Both the position numbers and the translations under genes were made by a program. DNA of 64,000 nt from Muriiphilus sp048268845 (GTDB taxonomy: Bacteria > Pseudomonadota > Alphaproteobacteria > Rhodobacterales > Rhodobacteraceae), in assembly GCA_048268845.1 (NCBI GenBank), contig JBLWUQ010000015.1, positions 12,929 through 76,928 of the forward strand, written 5' to 3'. Position 1 is the stretch's first letter. The number at the start of each line of letters is the position of its first letter. Positions 35,593 through 44,415 of the stretch are shown here, one piece after another. The notes under the pieces were generated by a model. It searched no databases. It saw only the letters and a list, made by a program, of their open reading frames with translations, and was not told the origin of the DNA.

Positions 35593-36873
35593 ATGGCGAA
35601 CAATTCCTCCTCGGGCGGTGACAGCAAGAACACCCTCTATTGCTCGTTCTGCGGCAAGAGCCAGCACGAGGTGCGCAAGCTGATTGCGGGACCGACGGTC
35701 TTCATCTGCGACGAATGCGTCGAGCTTTGCATGGACATCATCCGCGAGGAGACCAAGGGCTCGGGGATCAAGTCGACCGATGGCGTGCCGACACCGCAGG
35801 AAATCTGCGACGTGCTCGACGATTACGTGATCGGCCAGTTCCACGCCAAGCGGGTGCTGTCGGTGGCGGTGCACAACCACTACAAGCGGCTCAATCACGC
35901 GGCGAAGGCCGGCGACGATATCGAGTTGTCGAAATCGAACATCCTCCTGATCGGCCCGACCGGCTGCGGCAAGACGCTTCTGGCCCAGACGTTGGCGCGC
36001 ATCCTCGATGTGCCCTTCACCATGGCCGACGCGACCACGCTGACCGAGGCGGGCTATGTCGGCGAGGATGTGGAAAACATCATCCTCAAGCTGCTGCAGG
36101 CCTCGGAATACAACGTCGAGCGCGCCCAGCGCGGCATCGTCTACATCGACGAGGTCGACAAGATCACGCGCAAGTCCGACAACCCCTCGATCACCCGCGA
36201 CGTGTCGGGCGAGGGCGTGCAGCAGGCGCTTCTGAAGATCATGGAGGGCACCGTTGCTTCCGTGCCGCCGCAGGGCGGGCGCAAGCATCCGCAGCAGGAA
36301 TTCCTGCAGGTCGACACCACCAACATCCTGTTCATCTGCGGCGGCGCCTTCTCCGGGCTCGAGAAGATCATCGCGCAGCGCGGCAAGGGGTCTGCGATCG
36401 GCTTCGGCGCGGACGTGAAGGACGAAACCAGCCGTGGCGTCGGCGAGCTGTTCGGCGAGCTGGAGCCGGAAGACCTGCTGAAATTCGGCCTTATCCCGGA
36501 ATTCGTCGGCCGCCTGCCGGTGATCGCGACGCTGACCGACCTCGACGAAGAGGCGCTGGTGACGATCCTGACCCAGCCCAAGAACGCGCTGGTGAAACAG
36601 TATCAGCGGCTATTCGAGATCGAGAACGCCGAACTGACTTTCACCGAGGATGCGCTGGTCGCCATCGCCAAGCGGGCGATCGCGCGCAAGACCGGCGCGC
36701 GCGGGCTCCGGTCGATCATGGAGGATATCCTGCTCGACACGATGTTCGACCTGCCCAGCCTCGAGAACGTCGATGAGGTCGTGGTCAACGAGGAAGCCGT
36801 CGTGTCCGACGCGAAACCGCTGATCATCTACAGCGATTCGGCGGCGGCCAAGGGCGGCGCTTCGGCGGGCTGA
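35593..36873 (+). CDS. clpX: ATP-dependent Clp protease ATP-binding subunit ClpX
   Basis: A 426-residue AAA+ unfoldase. The N-terminal zinc domain has Cys17, Cys20, Cys39 and Cys42 (LYCSFCGK and FICDECVELC). The AAA+ core has Walker A GPTGCGKT near residues 120-127, VYIDEVDKI, and the GYVGEDVENI and RKHPQQ pore/sensor segments. It unfolds tagged substrates and passes them to ClpP. The start at MANNSSSGGD lies 16 codons after a possible upstream ATG and matches orthologues. A strong terminator follows. Confidence 0.97.
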   Translation: MANNSSSGGDSKNTLYCSFCGKSQHEVRKLIAGPTVFICDECVELCMDIIREETKGSGIKSTDGVPTPQEICDVLDDYVIGQFHAKRVLSVAVHNHYKRLNHAAKAGDDIELSKSNILLIGPTGCGKTLLAQTLARILDVPFTMADATTLTEAGYVGEDVENIILKLLQASEYNVERAQRGIVYIDEVDKITRKSDNPSITRDVSGEGVQQALLKIMEGTVASVPPQGGRKHPQQEFLQVDTTNILFICGGAFSGLEKIIAQRGKGSAIGFGADVKDETSRGVGELFGELEPEDLLKFGLIPEFVGRLPVIATLTDLDEEALVTILTQPKNALVKQYQRLFEIENAELTFTEDALVAIAKRAIARKTGARGLRSIMEDILLDTMFDLPSLENVDEVVVNEEAVVSDAKPLIIYSDSAAAKGGASAG

Positions 36874-36894
36874 CCATCGGCACGGGACATTCGG

Positions 36895-36921
36895 AAAGGC
36901 GCCCTTGTCGGGCGCCTTTTT
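36895..36921 (+). terminator. Rho-independent terminator of clpX
   Basis: Ten-base stem AAAGGCGCCC / GGGCGCCTTT with a TTGTC loop, continuing into a five-T run. Confidence 0.88.
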
Positions 36922-37018
36922 CGTTGGCGGCATGGCCCGGCGGCAGAACCCTGCCGAAAGGGCTTGCGAAGCGGTCCCGCAAATCGTCTCGTCAGGACCT
37001 GACAGCAAAGGACAAACC

Positions 37019-37414
37019 ATGCCCCGCACCCTGATTTCATCCGGCTCGCCGTTCGAGGCCCAGATCGGCTATTCCCGCGCCGTGGTGCAGGACGGCTGGG
37101 TCTTCGTCGCGGGCACGACCGGCTATGACTACGCCACGATGCGGATGCCCGAGGCGGTTGCCGATCAGTGCCGCAACGCGCTGGCGACCATCGGGCGCGC
37201 GCTGGCCGAGGCCGGTGCCAGCCTCGCCGACGTCGCGAGGGTGCGCTACATCCTGCCCGATGCCGCCGATTTCGAACCCTGCTGGCCCGTGCTGCGCGAG
37301 GTCTTCGAAGAGGTGCGCCCGGCCGCGACGATGATCGTGGCCGGCCTGATGACCCCCGAGATGAAGATCGAGATCGAAGTGACCGCGCGGCTTCCCGCTC
37401 CTCGGGCGGGTTGA
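37019..37414 (+). CDS. RidA family protein
   Basis: A 131-residue Rid/YjgF-family protein. It has SGSPFEAQIGYSRAVVQDGWVFVAGTTGYD, QCRNALATIGRALAEAGASLADVARVRYILPD, and the C-terminal MTPEMKIEIEVTA, with the usual conserved Arg (RVRYI) and Glu. RidA proteins hydrolyse reactive enamines/imines, but this sequence resembles one of the less-studied Rid subgroups, so that activity is not certain. The ATG lies between the clpX terminator and NDUFA12. Confidence 0.85.
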   Translation: MPRTLISSGSPFEAQIGYSRAVVQDGWVFVAGTTGYDYATMRMPEAVADQCRNALATIGRALAEAGASLADVARVRYILPDAADFEPCWPVLREVFEEVRPAATMIVAGLMTPEMKIEIEVTARLPAPRAG

Positions 37415-37491
37415 CCGCCACGGCGCCGGTTTCGGACTGGACCTCGGGGCGCGCTTGCGCCATATGGGGGCGGAACAACGCGGAGGCTCCG

Positions 37492-37866
37492 ATGCGCTTC
37501 ATTCTCTCGCTTCTGACCTGGTGGCATGCCGAAACGCTGGGCACGCGCCTGTTCACCTGGCGGCGGGGCGTTCTGGTCGGCAAGGACGATGCCGGCAACA
37601 AGTTCTACCGCTCGCGCGACGACAAGCGCCGCTGGGTGATCTTCGCCGGCGAGCCCGAGGGCAGCCGCGTCAGCCCCGACTGGCATGGCTGGCTGCATCA
37701 CACCTTCGACGAGAACCCGGCTGAAAACCCGCTGACCCACAAGACCTGGGAAAAGCCGCATCACATGAACCTGACCGGCACCCCGGAGGCCTATGTTCCG
37801 GCCGGTTCGCTGCGCCGCCCGCTTCCGGTTGCGCGCAGCGACTACGAGGCCTGGCAGCCGGAATAG
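37492..37866 (+). CDS. NADH:ubiquinone oxidoreductase subunit NDUFA12 family
   Basis: A 124-residue homologue of the mitochondrial complex I accessory subunit NDUFA12. It has TLGTRLFTWRRGVLVGKDDAGNKFYRSRDDKRRWVIFAGEPEGSRVSPDWHGWLHHTFDENP, then KTWEKPHHMNLTGTPEAY. Alphaproteobacteria share this subunit with mitochondria. It sits on the matrix-side arm of complex I, although the nuo operon is not here. GGAGG precedes the ATG. mlaD starts seven bases after its stop. Confidence 0.92.
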   Translation: MRFILSLLTWWHAETLGTRLFTWRRGVLVGKDDAGNKFYRSRDDKRRWVIFAGEPEGSRVSPDWHGWLHHTFDENPAENPLTHKTWEKPHHMNLTGTPEAYVPAGSLRRPLPVARSDYEAWQPE

Positions 37867-37873
37867 GCGTGCC

Positions 37874-38323
37874 ATGACCACCGCAACCACCAGACCCAGC
37901 GAGATCGTGACCGGCGCCGCCGTCGTGGCGCTGGCGCTTGGCTTCGGGCTTTATGCCGCGGGGATCGTCGGCGGCAGCGTTCCCGGCATCGCCTATTCGG
38001 CCTCGTTCGAATCCGCGCAGGGCGTCAGTGCCGGCACCGATATCCGGCTTGCCGGCGTCAAGGTCGGCCAGATCACCGGCATCGCGCTGAACCCGAAAAC
38101 CTATCGCGCCGAGACCGATTTCACCGTCAGCCCGGAGCTTGACCTGCCCGAGGACACCCGCGTCGCGGTGGCCTGCGAGGGGCTTCTGGGTGGCACCTAT
38201 GTCGAGCTTCTGCCCGGCAAATCGCCCTTCAAGCTCGCCCCTGGCGCCGAGATCCGCGACACGCGCAGTTCGGTCGGGGTGGTCGACCTGTTGATGCGCG
38301 CCTTCGACGGCGGCGGGCGGTGA
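37874..38323 (+). CDS. mlaD: MlaD-type phospholipid transport protein
   Basis: A 149-residue MCE-domain protein. One N-terminal membrane helix (residues 11-33) is followed by the MCE fold: YSASFESAQGVSAGTDIRLAGVKVGQI, then PEDTRVAVACEGLLGGTYVELLPG. MlaD forms the periplasmic hexamer that ferries lipids between membranes. The other mla genes (mlaE, mlaF, mlaC) are not here, an arrangement common in Rhodobacteraceae. The stop overlaps the start region of the DUF2155 gene. Confidence 0.9.
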   Translation: MTTATTRPSEIVTGAAVVALALGFGLYAAGIVGGSVPGIAYSASFESAQGVSAGTDIRLAGVKVGQITGIALNPKTYRAETDFTVSPELDLPEDTRVAVACEGLLGGTYVELLPGKSPFKLAPGAEIRDTRSSVGVVDLLMRAFDGGGR

Positions 38324-38835
38324 GCATGTTGCGCGCCGGTCTTCTTGCCGCTCTGGTCGCGCTGGCCCAGCCGGGCCTCGGGCAGATCGTCGTGATCCCG
38401 CTCGATCCGGTCGATCCCGGTCAGGTGGTGATCCCCGGACCGGCCGAGGGTGACGACACCTTCACCCTGACCCCGCTGCCGCCGCGCGATCCGGGTTCGG
38501 TGGTGGGCGAGGACGTGACCACCATCGAGGAAGACGAGGTGACGCAGGGCACCGGCGCCATGCTGCGGGGACTGGACAAGCTCGCGGGCACGACCGTCGA
38601 CATTCCGCTGACCAAGGGCGAAACCGGCGGTCTGGGCTGGCTTCAGATCACCCTGGCCGAGTGCCGCTATCCCGTCGACAACCCGGCGGGTGATGCCTAT
38701 GCGTGGCTGGTGATCCGCGAGAACAACGCCGAAGTGCCGATCTTCGAGGGCTGGATGATCGCCTCGTCACCGGCGCTCTCGGCGCTCGATCACTCGCGCT
38801 TCGACGTCTGGGTCAAGAGCTGCACCACCGAGTGA
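38320..38835 (+). CDS. DUF2155 domain-containing periplasmic protein
   Basis: A 171-residue protein with a signal peptide (residues 3-21, LRAGLLAALVALAQPGLGQ) and a Pro/Asp-rich linker. The DUF2155 domain follows (GAMLRGLDKLAGTTVDIPLTKGETGGLGWLQITLAECRYPVDNPAGDAYAWLVIRE, and FEGWMIASSPALSALDHSRFDVWVKSC). Two conserved Cys could form a disulfide. The GTG at 38320 overlaps the mlaD stop; the ATG two codons later (38326) is an equally possible start. The last 46 bases overlap the convergent aat gene. Confidence 0.85.
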   Translation: MSMLRAGLLAALVALAQPGLGQIVVIPLDPVDPGQVVIPGPAEGDDTFTLTPLPPRDPGSVVGEDVTTIEEDEVTQGTGAMLRGLDKLAGTTVDIPLTKGETGGLGWLQITLAECRYPVDNPAGDAYAWLVIRENNAEVPIFEGWMIASSPALSALDHSRFDVWVKSCTTE

Positions 38836-39443
38836 GGGTCGGGCAGCGGGCGCGACAGGATCTCGGCATTGCCGTGCGACAGCGCCTCGTCCAGCAGTTC
38901 GTGATAGCGCGCGCGCGGGATTTCCTCGGCGCCAAGGCTGGCCAGATGGTCGGTGAGGAACTGGGTGTCGAACAGCACGTAGCCGGTGGCCTTCAGGTGC
39001 GCGACCAGCGTGGCCAGCGCGACCTTCGAGGCATCGGTGCGGGTCGAGAACATGCTCTCGCCAAAGAACGCCCGCCCCAGCGACACGCCGTAGACGCCGC
39101 CGACCAGCACGTCGCCCTCCCATGCCTCGATCGAATGGGCATGGCCCAGACGGTGCAGCGCGAAATAGCCGCGAAAGATGGCGTCGTTGATCCAGGTCTC
39201 GTCCCGGTCGGCGCATCCGCGCACCACGTCCTCGAACGCCATGTCGAGCGACAGGTCGAACGGCTTGCGCAGGATCGTCCGGCGCAGCGAGCGTGACAGG
39301 TGAAAGCGGTCGAGCGGCAGGACGCCGCGCAGCTTGGGATCGACCCAGAACACCCGGGGATCGTCGCGCCCTTCGGACATCGGGAACACCCCGGCGGCAT
39401 AGGCGCGCAACAGAAGATCGGGGCTGAGCCGGGTCGTCTGCAC
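38790..39443 (-). CDS. aat: leucyl/phenylalanyl-tRNA--protein transferase
   Basis: A 217-residue Aat. It has LLRAYAAGVFPMSEGRDDPRVFWVDPKLRGVLPLDRFHLSRSLRRTI and ETWINDAIFRGYFALHRLGHAHSIEAWEGDVLVGGVYGVSLGRAFFGESMFS, then LFDTQFLTDHLASLGAEEIPRARY. It adds Leu or Phe to N-terminal Arg/Lys of proteins, making them substrates of the ClpAP N-end pathway. The start is GTG one base after the accC stop. The gene overlaps the convergent DUF2155 gene by 46 bases at its 3' end. Confidence 0.95.
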   Translation of the reverse strand: MQTTRLSPDLLLRAYAAGVFPMSEGRDDPRVFWVDPKLRGVLPLDRFHLSRSLRRTILRKPFDLSLDMAFEDVVRGCADRDETWINDAIFRGYFALHRLGHAHSIEAWEGDVLVGGVYGVSLGRAFFGESMFSTRTDASKVALATLVAHLKATGYVLFDTQFLTDHLASLGAEEIPRARYHELLDEALSHGNAEILSRPLPDPHSVVQLLTQTSKRE

Positions 39444-39444
39444 G

Positions 39445-40791
39445 CTAGCCCATGTTCTGTTCCAGCCAGCGCTCCAGCCAGTGGATGTCGTAGGTGCCGG
39501 CGATGATGTCGGGCTCCTGCAACAGGGCGTGAAACAGCGGCACGGTGGTTTCGACGCCGTCGACGATCAACTCGCCCAGCGCACGCGACAACCGCGACAG
39601 CGCCTCGGGCCGGTCGCGGCCATGCACGATCAACTTGCCGATCAGGCTGTCGTAATAGGGCGGGATCGTGTAGCCGTCGTAAAGCGCGGAATCCATCCTG
39701 ACCCCAAGCCCGCCGGGCGCGTGGTATTGCGTGATCTTGCCGGGGCAGGGCGTGAAATTCGGCAGTTTCTCGGCGTTGATGCGGATCTCGATGGCGTGGC
39801 CGGATACCTCGAGGTCGGACTGCGTGAAGGACATCGGCAACCCCTCGGCCACGCGGATCTGTTCGCGCATCAGATCGACGCCGAATATCGCCTCGGTCAC
39901 GGGGTGCTCGACCTGCAGCCGGGTGTTCATCTCGATGAAATAGAAGTCGCCGTTCTCATAGAGAAACTCGATCGTTCCCGCACCGGAATAGCCCATCTGG
40001 GCAATCGCCCTGGCGCAGATCCCGCCGATCTCGGCGCGCTGCTCGGCGGTGATCGTCGGGCCGGGGGCCTCCTCGAATACCTTCTGGTGGCGGCGTTGCA
40101 GCGAACAATCCCGCTCGCCCAGATGCACGCCGCCGCCCTTGCCGTCGCCAAACACCTGCACTTCGATATGACGCGGGGTCTGGAGGTATTTCTCCATATA
40201 GACCTCGTCATTGCCGAAGGCGGCTTTCGACTCGGTGCGGGCGGTGCGGAAGGCGTTCTGCAACTCGGCCTCGGTATTGGCGACCTTCATGCCGCGCCCG
40301 CCGCCGCCAGCGGTGGCCTTGATGATGACCGGATAGCCCATCTCGGCCGCCATGGTCTTCGCGGTGTCGTAATCGGGCACGCCGCCAGCCGAGCCCGGCA
40401 CCACCGGGATGCCCAGCGCCTTGGCGGTTTCCTTGGCGGTGATCTTGTCGCCCATCATGCGGATATGCTCGGCCGAGGGGCCGATGAAGGTCAGGCCGTG
40501 ATCCTCGACGATCTGCACGAACTTGGCGTTCTCCGACAGAAAGCCATAGCCCGGATGGATCGCCTGCGCGCCGGTGATCTCGCAGGCCGCGATGATGGCG
40601 GGGATCGACAGATAGCTGTCGGTGCTCGGCGGCGGGCCGATGCAGACGCTTTCGTCGGCCATGCGCACATGCATCGCGTCGGTGTCGGCGGTGGAGTGGA
40701 CGGCGACCGTCTTGATCCCCATCTCGCGCGCCGCACGGATGACGCGAAGTGCAATCTCGCCCCTGTTGGCGATCAGGATCTTGTCAAACAT
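39445..40791 (-). CDS. accC: acetyl-CoA carboxylase, biotin carboxylase subunit
   Basis: A 448-residue ATP-grasp biotin carboxylase. It has MFDKILIANRGEIALRVIRAAREMGIKTVAVHS, HPGYGFLSENA, KATAGGGGRGMKV, and EMNTRLQVEHPVTEAIFGVDLMREQI. It carboxylates biotin on AccB, the first step of malonyl-CoA synthesis. It lies 15 bases after accB on the same strand. Confidence 0.97.
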   Translation of the reverse strand: MFDKILIANRGEIALRVIRAAREMGIKTVAVHSTADTDAMHVRMADESVCIGPPPSTDSYLSIPAIIAACEITGAQAIHPGYGFLSENAKFVQIVEDHGLTFIGPSAEHIRMMGDKITAKETAKALGIPVVPGSAGGVPDYDTAKTMAAEMGYPVIIKATAGGGGRGMKVANTEAELQNAFRTARTESKAAFGNDEVYMEKYLQTPRHIEVQVFGDGKGGGVHLGERDCSLQRRHQKVFEEAPGPTITAEQRAEIGGICARAIAQMGYSGAGTIEFLYENGDFYFIEMNTRLQVEHPVTEAIFGVDLMREQIRVAEGLPMSFTQSDLEVSGHAIEIRINAEKLPNFTPCPGKITQYHAPGGLGVRMDSALYDGYTIPPYYDSLIGKLIVHGRDRPEALSRLSRALGELIVDGVETTVPLFHALLQEPDIIAGTYDIHWLERWLEQNMG

Positions 40792-40806
40792 GGCCAGCCT
40801 CCCGGC

Positions 40807-41295
40807 CTATTCGATGATCATCAGGGGCGCGCCGAACTCGACCGGCGCGCCGTCTTCGACGAGGATGCGCTTGACGGTGCCGGCATGCGGCGCCGGGATC
40901 TGGTTCATCGTCTTCATCGCCTCGACGATCAGCACGGTATCACCCTCGGCCACGCTGTCGCCGACCTTGACGAAGGGCGGCGTGCCGGGTTCGGCCTGCA
41001 TGTAGACCGTGCCCACCATCGGCGAGGTCACGATGCCGGGGTGGCTGATGGGGTCGCCGTCACCGGACGACGCCGCCACCGGGGCGGCGGCTGGCGCCGC
41101 CGCGACGGGGGCTGCGGCAGCCGGGGCCGCGACCATCTGGGTCTGCACCGGAACGCCTCGGCTGACAAAGACGTTGAGCTTGTCGTCCTCGCTGTAGGTC
41201 CGCTTGACCTGGATCTCGTTGAGATCGCTTTCGCGCAGCAGTTCGGCAAGGGCCTTGATGAAGGCCACGTCGGTTTCTCGGGTGTTATCGGTCAT
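40807..41295 (-). CDS. accB: acetyl-CoA carboxylase biotin carboxyl carrier protein
   Basis: A 162-residue biotin carrier. The N-terminal helical part (residues 1-40) is followed by an Ala/Pro-rich flexible linker (55-78). The biotinyl domain has the thumb GTVYMQAEPGTPPFVKVGDSV and the biotinylation site EAMKTMN with Lys128. It carries carboxybiotin between AccC and AccAD. It lies immediately upstream of accC. GAGG precedes the ATG. Confidence 0.96.
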   Translation of the reverse strand: MTDNTRETDVAFIKALAELLRESDLNEIQVKRTYSEDDKLNVFVSRGVPVQTQMVAAPAAAAPVAAAPAAAPVAASSGDGDPISHPGIVTSPMVGTVYMQAEPGTPPFVKVGDSVAEGDTVLIVEAMKTMNQIPAPHAGTVKRILVEDGAPVEFGAPLMIIE

Positions 41296-41422
41296 GGCGT
41301 CCTCGACATTTGCCTTAGGTCCCGCCTGGCGCGGGACGCCCGCGGGTTTGCACGCTTATAGGCAGTCGGGCGGCGAGTTGAAAGCGTGACTTTGCGGCGG
41401 GCCGGGGTCATTCGGGGGCGGC

Positions 41423-42070
41423 TCAGGCGTCCGCCGCACGCTCGACCGCGCTGCCCAGAGGCGTCAGCGCGGCGCGAAACAGGTGATCGAGAAACGCCGC
41501 CGCACCGTCGTAATGCGCGTCGCCCTCGGGTGCCAGGATGCCGCGCACCTGGGCGTCGAAATCGGCGTAATGCTGCGTCGTCGCCCAGATCGAGAAGATC
41601 AGGTGATGCGGATCGACCGCCGCGATCATCCCGGTTTCGGCCCAGCCGCGGATCACCTTGGCCTTCTCGTCCACCAGCGTTTTCAGCGGCCCGGTGATCA
41701 TCGGCATGATCCGGGGCGCACCCTGCACGATCTCGTTGGCAAAGAGCCGGCTTTCGCGCGGCATCTCGCGCGCCATGTCGAGCTTGCGCAGCACATAGGC
41801 AAGGATCTCGTCCACCGCGTCGCCATCGGGGTCGAGCGCGCGCAGGGGTTCGAGCCAGTCGTCCATCAGATCGGACAGGAGTGCTACGTGAATCGCCTCT
41901 TTCGACTGGTAGTAATAGAGCACATTGGGCTTGGACAGCCCGGCCTCGGCGGCGATCTGGTCAAGCGTCGCGCCGCGAAACCCGTGCTGCGAGAACACCT
42001 CGAGCGCGGCCTCGAGAATGGCAGCCCGGTTGCGGGCCTGAATTCTGGTTGTCGGCCGGGTGTCCGGCAT
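41423..42070 (-). CDS. TetR family transcriptional regulator, RutR-like
   Basis: A 215-residue TetR protein. The DNA-binding domain covers residues 10-60 (NRAAILEAALEVFSQHGFRGATLDQIAAEAGLSKPNVLYYYQSKEAIH). The C-terminal domain has LFANEIVQGAPRIMPMI and IFSIWATTQHYADFDAQV, the TetR_C_13 pattern of RutR, which senses uracil or thymine. No rut genes are nearby. It is divergent from the thiolase gene, with 188 bases between that contain a quasi-palindrome (42104-42126), so it may regulate that operon instead. Confidence 0.85.
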   Translation of the reverse strand: MPDTRPTTRIQARNRAAILEAALEVFSQHGFRGATLDQIAAEAGLSKPNVLYYYQSKEAIHVALLSDLMDDWLEPLRALDPDGDAVDEILAYVLRKLDMAREMPRESRLFANEIVQGAPRIMPMITGPLKTLVDEKAKVIRGWAETGMIAAVDPHHLIFSIWATTQHYADFDAQVRGILAPEGDAHYDGAAAFLDHLFRAALTPLGSAVERAADA

Positions 42071-42258
42071 GCGCGCGTCTCTCCTCCGAAATACCCGTCC
42101 GGAAATTTGACTGAGTGTTCAATTTGCCCAGTCATCACCCATATTGCAACCGCCCAAGTGCCGTTGCGGCAAATTCCGCGTCACGCCGCCCCGCGTGTCG
42201 CAATCCGATTGCAGCCCGCCGCCGGGCCGGGGATACTGCGCAAAAATCGGAGGACGAC

Positions 42259-43416
42259 ATGGTTCACATCGTTGGTTGGGGTCACACCCGGTTCGGAAAA
42301 CTCGCCGAGCAGGACTTGCAGGATCTGGTGGTTGCCGCCGGAACCGAGGCGCTTGCCCACGCGGGCGTCGCACCTGCGGATGTCGATGGCATCTGGCTGG
42401 GGCATTTCAACGGCGGCATGGTGGCGGACGGTTTCCCGTCGTCGCTGGCGCTGGCGATCCACAAGGATCTGCGCTTCACCCCGGCAACGCGGCTGGAGAA
42501 CGCCTGCGCCTCGGGCTCGGCCGCGATCTTCGCCGCGCGTGATGCGATCGAATCCGGCCGGGCCAAGATCGCGCTGGTGATCGGGGTCGAGAAGATGACG
42601 CATCTCACCACCGCCGAGGTGGCCAAGGGGCTGGGTCATGCCTCCTACAGCCGCGAGGAGGCGGGGCTGAGCTTTCCGCAGGTCTTCGCCCAGTTCGCCC
42701 GCGCCTATTTCGACAAGTGGGGCGACCACACCAACGCGCTTGCCCGGATCGCCTCGAAGAACCACCAGAACGCGATGGAGAACCCGCTGGCGCAGCTGCA
42801 CAAGCCGCTGCCGGTCGAGTTCTGCGAGGTGGTGAGCGACCGCAACCCGATGGTGGCCGATCCGCTGAAGGTCACCGATTGCTCGCTGGTGTCGGACGGG
42901 GCGGCGGCGCTGATCCTGGTGTCAGACGAGATCGCGGCCTCGATGCCGCGCGCGGTCCGGCTGCGCGCGACGCATCAGGTCAACGACGTGCTGCCGATGT
43001 CGCAGCGCGACCTGACCGCCTTCGAAGGTCCGCGCCGGGCGATCCGGGGCGTGATGGAAGCCGCTGGCGTCGGGCTTGGCGACATCCACCTTGCCGAGGT
43101 GCATGACTGTTTCACCATCGCCGAGCTGCTGATCTACGAGGCGATGGGGCTGACCGAACCCGGACAGGGGGTGCGGGCGCTGGATGAGGGCATCGTCTAT
43201 CCGGGCGGTTCGCTGCCGGTGAACATGTCGGGCGGGCTCAAGGCCAAGGGCCATCCGGTCGGCGCGACCGGCGTTTCGATGCACGTGATGGTGGCGCGGC
43301 AACTGACCGGCACGGCGGACGGGATGCAGGTGCCGGGGGCGACGACCGGCCTTGTGTTCAACATGGGCGGCTCGGGCGTGGCCAATTATGCCAGCGTGCT
43401 CGAAGCGGTGAAGTGA
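42259..43416 (+). CDS. thiolase (acetyl-CoA acetyltransferase, SCP-x type)
   Basis: A 385-residue thiolase-like protein. The nucleophilic Cys is in ENACASGSAA (near residue 88). HDCFTIAE (near 290) and the GHPVGATG loop (near 334) carry the catalytic His and a second Cys region. VIGVEKMTHLTTAEV and VNMSGGLKAKGHPVGA fit the SCP-x/thiolase-II-like acetyl-CoA acetyltransferase group. It could act on acetoacetyl-CoA, but this subgroup is biochemically diverse. AGGA precedes the ATG. The 3-hydroxybutyrate dehydrogenase gene follows 135 bases downstream. Confidence 0.85.
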   Translation: MVHIVGWGHTRFGKLAEQDLQDLVVAAGTEALAHAGVAPADVDGIWLGHFNGGMVADGFPSSLALAIHKDLRFTPATRLENACASGSAAIFAARDAIESGRAKIALVIGVEKMTHLTTAEVAKGLGHASYSREEAGLSFPQVFAQFARAYFDKWGDHTNALARIASKNHQNAMENPLAQLHKPLPVEFCEVVSDRNPMVADPLKVTDCSLVSDGAAALILVSDEIAASMPRAVRLRATHQVNDVLPMSQRDLTAFEGPRRAIRGVMEAAGVGLGDIHLAEVHDCFTIAELLIYEAMGLTEPGQGVRALDEGIVYPGGSLPVNMSGGLKAKGHPVGATGVSMHVMVARQLTGTADGMQVPGATTGLVFNMGGSGVANYASVLEAVK

Positions 43417-43551
43417 AACCGGCGCTGCGGTCCGCGCGGGCCGCAGCCGCCTCGCACGAATCGCGCATTTCAGGCGGTGAAATTGCCGGTTTCGGTTCAT
43501 TTCATTGTCGAAAAGCGACTATCGGAGCAACCGGCGCAAGGAGATGAAAGC

Positions 43552-44355
43552 ATGACCGATCTGAGCGGAAAGACCGCCCTGGTTACAGGCTCGGTGCAGG
43601 GCATCGGCTTTGGCGTCGCCAAGGCGCTGGCCGAGGCCGGTGCGCGCATCGCGGTGCACGGCATCGCCGGCGACATGGAGGTCCGCGAAGCCTGCGAAAA
43701 GCTCAGGGCCGCCGGCGCGCCGCAGGCCGAGTTCTTTCCCGGCGACCTGCGCGACGCCGATCGCATCGCCGCCCTGATGGACGCGGTCGAGGCCTGGGGC
43801 GGTGTCGATATCCTGGTCAACAACGCCGGTATCCAGCACACCGCGTCGATTGCCGACATGCCGGTCGAGACCTGGGACGCGATCATCGCGGTGAACCTGT
43901 CGGCGGCGTTCCACACCATGCGCGCGGCGCTGCCCCGGATGGCGGCGCGCGGTTTTGGCCGGGTCGTCAACATCGCCTCGGTGCACGGGCTGGTCGGCTC
44001 GAAGGACAAGGCGCCCTATGTCGCGGCCAAGCACGGGCTGGTCGGCATGTCGAAGGTGGCCGCACTGGAATACGCCAATGCGGGCAGCAAGGCCTCGGGC
44101 GGCGTCACGGTCAATTGCATCGCGCCGGGCTGGACCGAAACCGCGCTGATCCAGCCGCAGATCGAGGCGCGCGCGGCGCAGTTCGGTGGCGACCGTGACA
44201 AGGGCACCGCCGCCATGCTGGCGGAAAAGCAGCCCTCGCACCGCACCTCGGACCCCGCCGAGATCGGCGCGCTGGCGCTGTGGCTGTGTTCGCCCATCGC
44301 CCATAACGTCACCGGCGCCACGATCCCGGTCGATGGCGGCTGGACCGCGCAATAG
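43552..44355 (+). CDS. bdhA: 3-hydroxybutyrate dehydrogenase
   Basis: A 267-residue short-chain dehydrogenase. The NAD-binding motif is TGSVQGIGFG (residues 13-22), NNAGIQ lies near 90-95, and the catalytic Ser is in NIASVHGLVGSKDK. YVAAKHGLVGMSK supplies Tyr and Lys. The C-terminal VTVNCIAPGWTETALIQPQIEARA and DGGWTAQ are typical of BdhA. It oxidises (R)-3-hydroxybutyrate released from PHB to acetoacetate. A near-consensus AAGGAGATG ribosome site precedes the ATG. Confidence 0.93.
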   Translation: MTDLSGKTALVTGSVQGIGFGVAKALAEAGARIAVHGIAGDMEVREACEKLRAAGAPQAEFFPGDLRDADRIAALMDAVEAWGGVDILVNNAGIQHTASIADMPVETWDAIIAVNLSAAFHTMRAALPRMAARGFGRVVNIASVHGLVGSKDKAPYVAAKHGLVGMSKVAALEYANAGSKASGGVTVNCIAPGWTETALIQPQIEARAAQFGGDRDKGTAAMLAEKQPSHRTSDPAEIGALALWLCSPIAHNVTGATIPVDGGWTAQ

Positions 44356-44415
44356 GGGTTTGAACCGAACCGGCCTTGCGGCGCACCATGTGGTAGCGGC
44401 AACGAAAGGCGGGCG

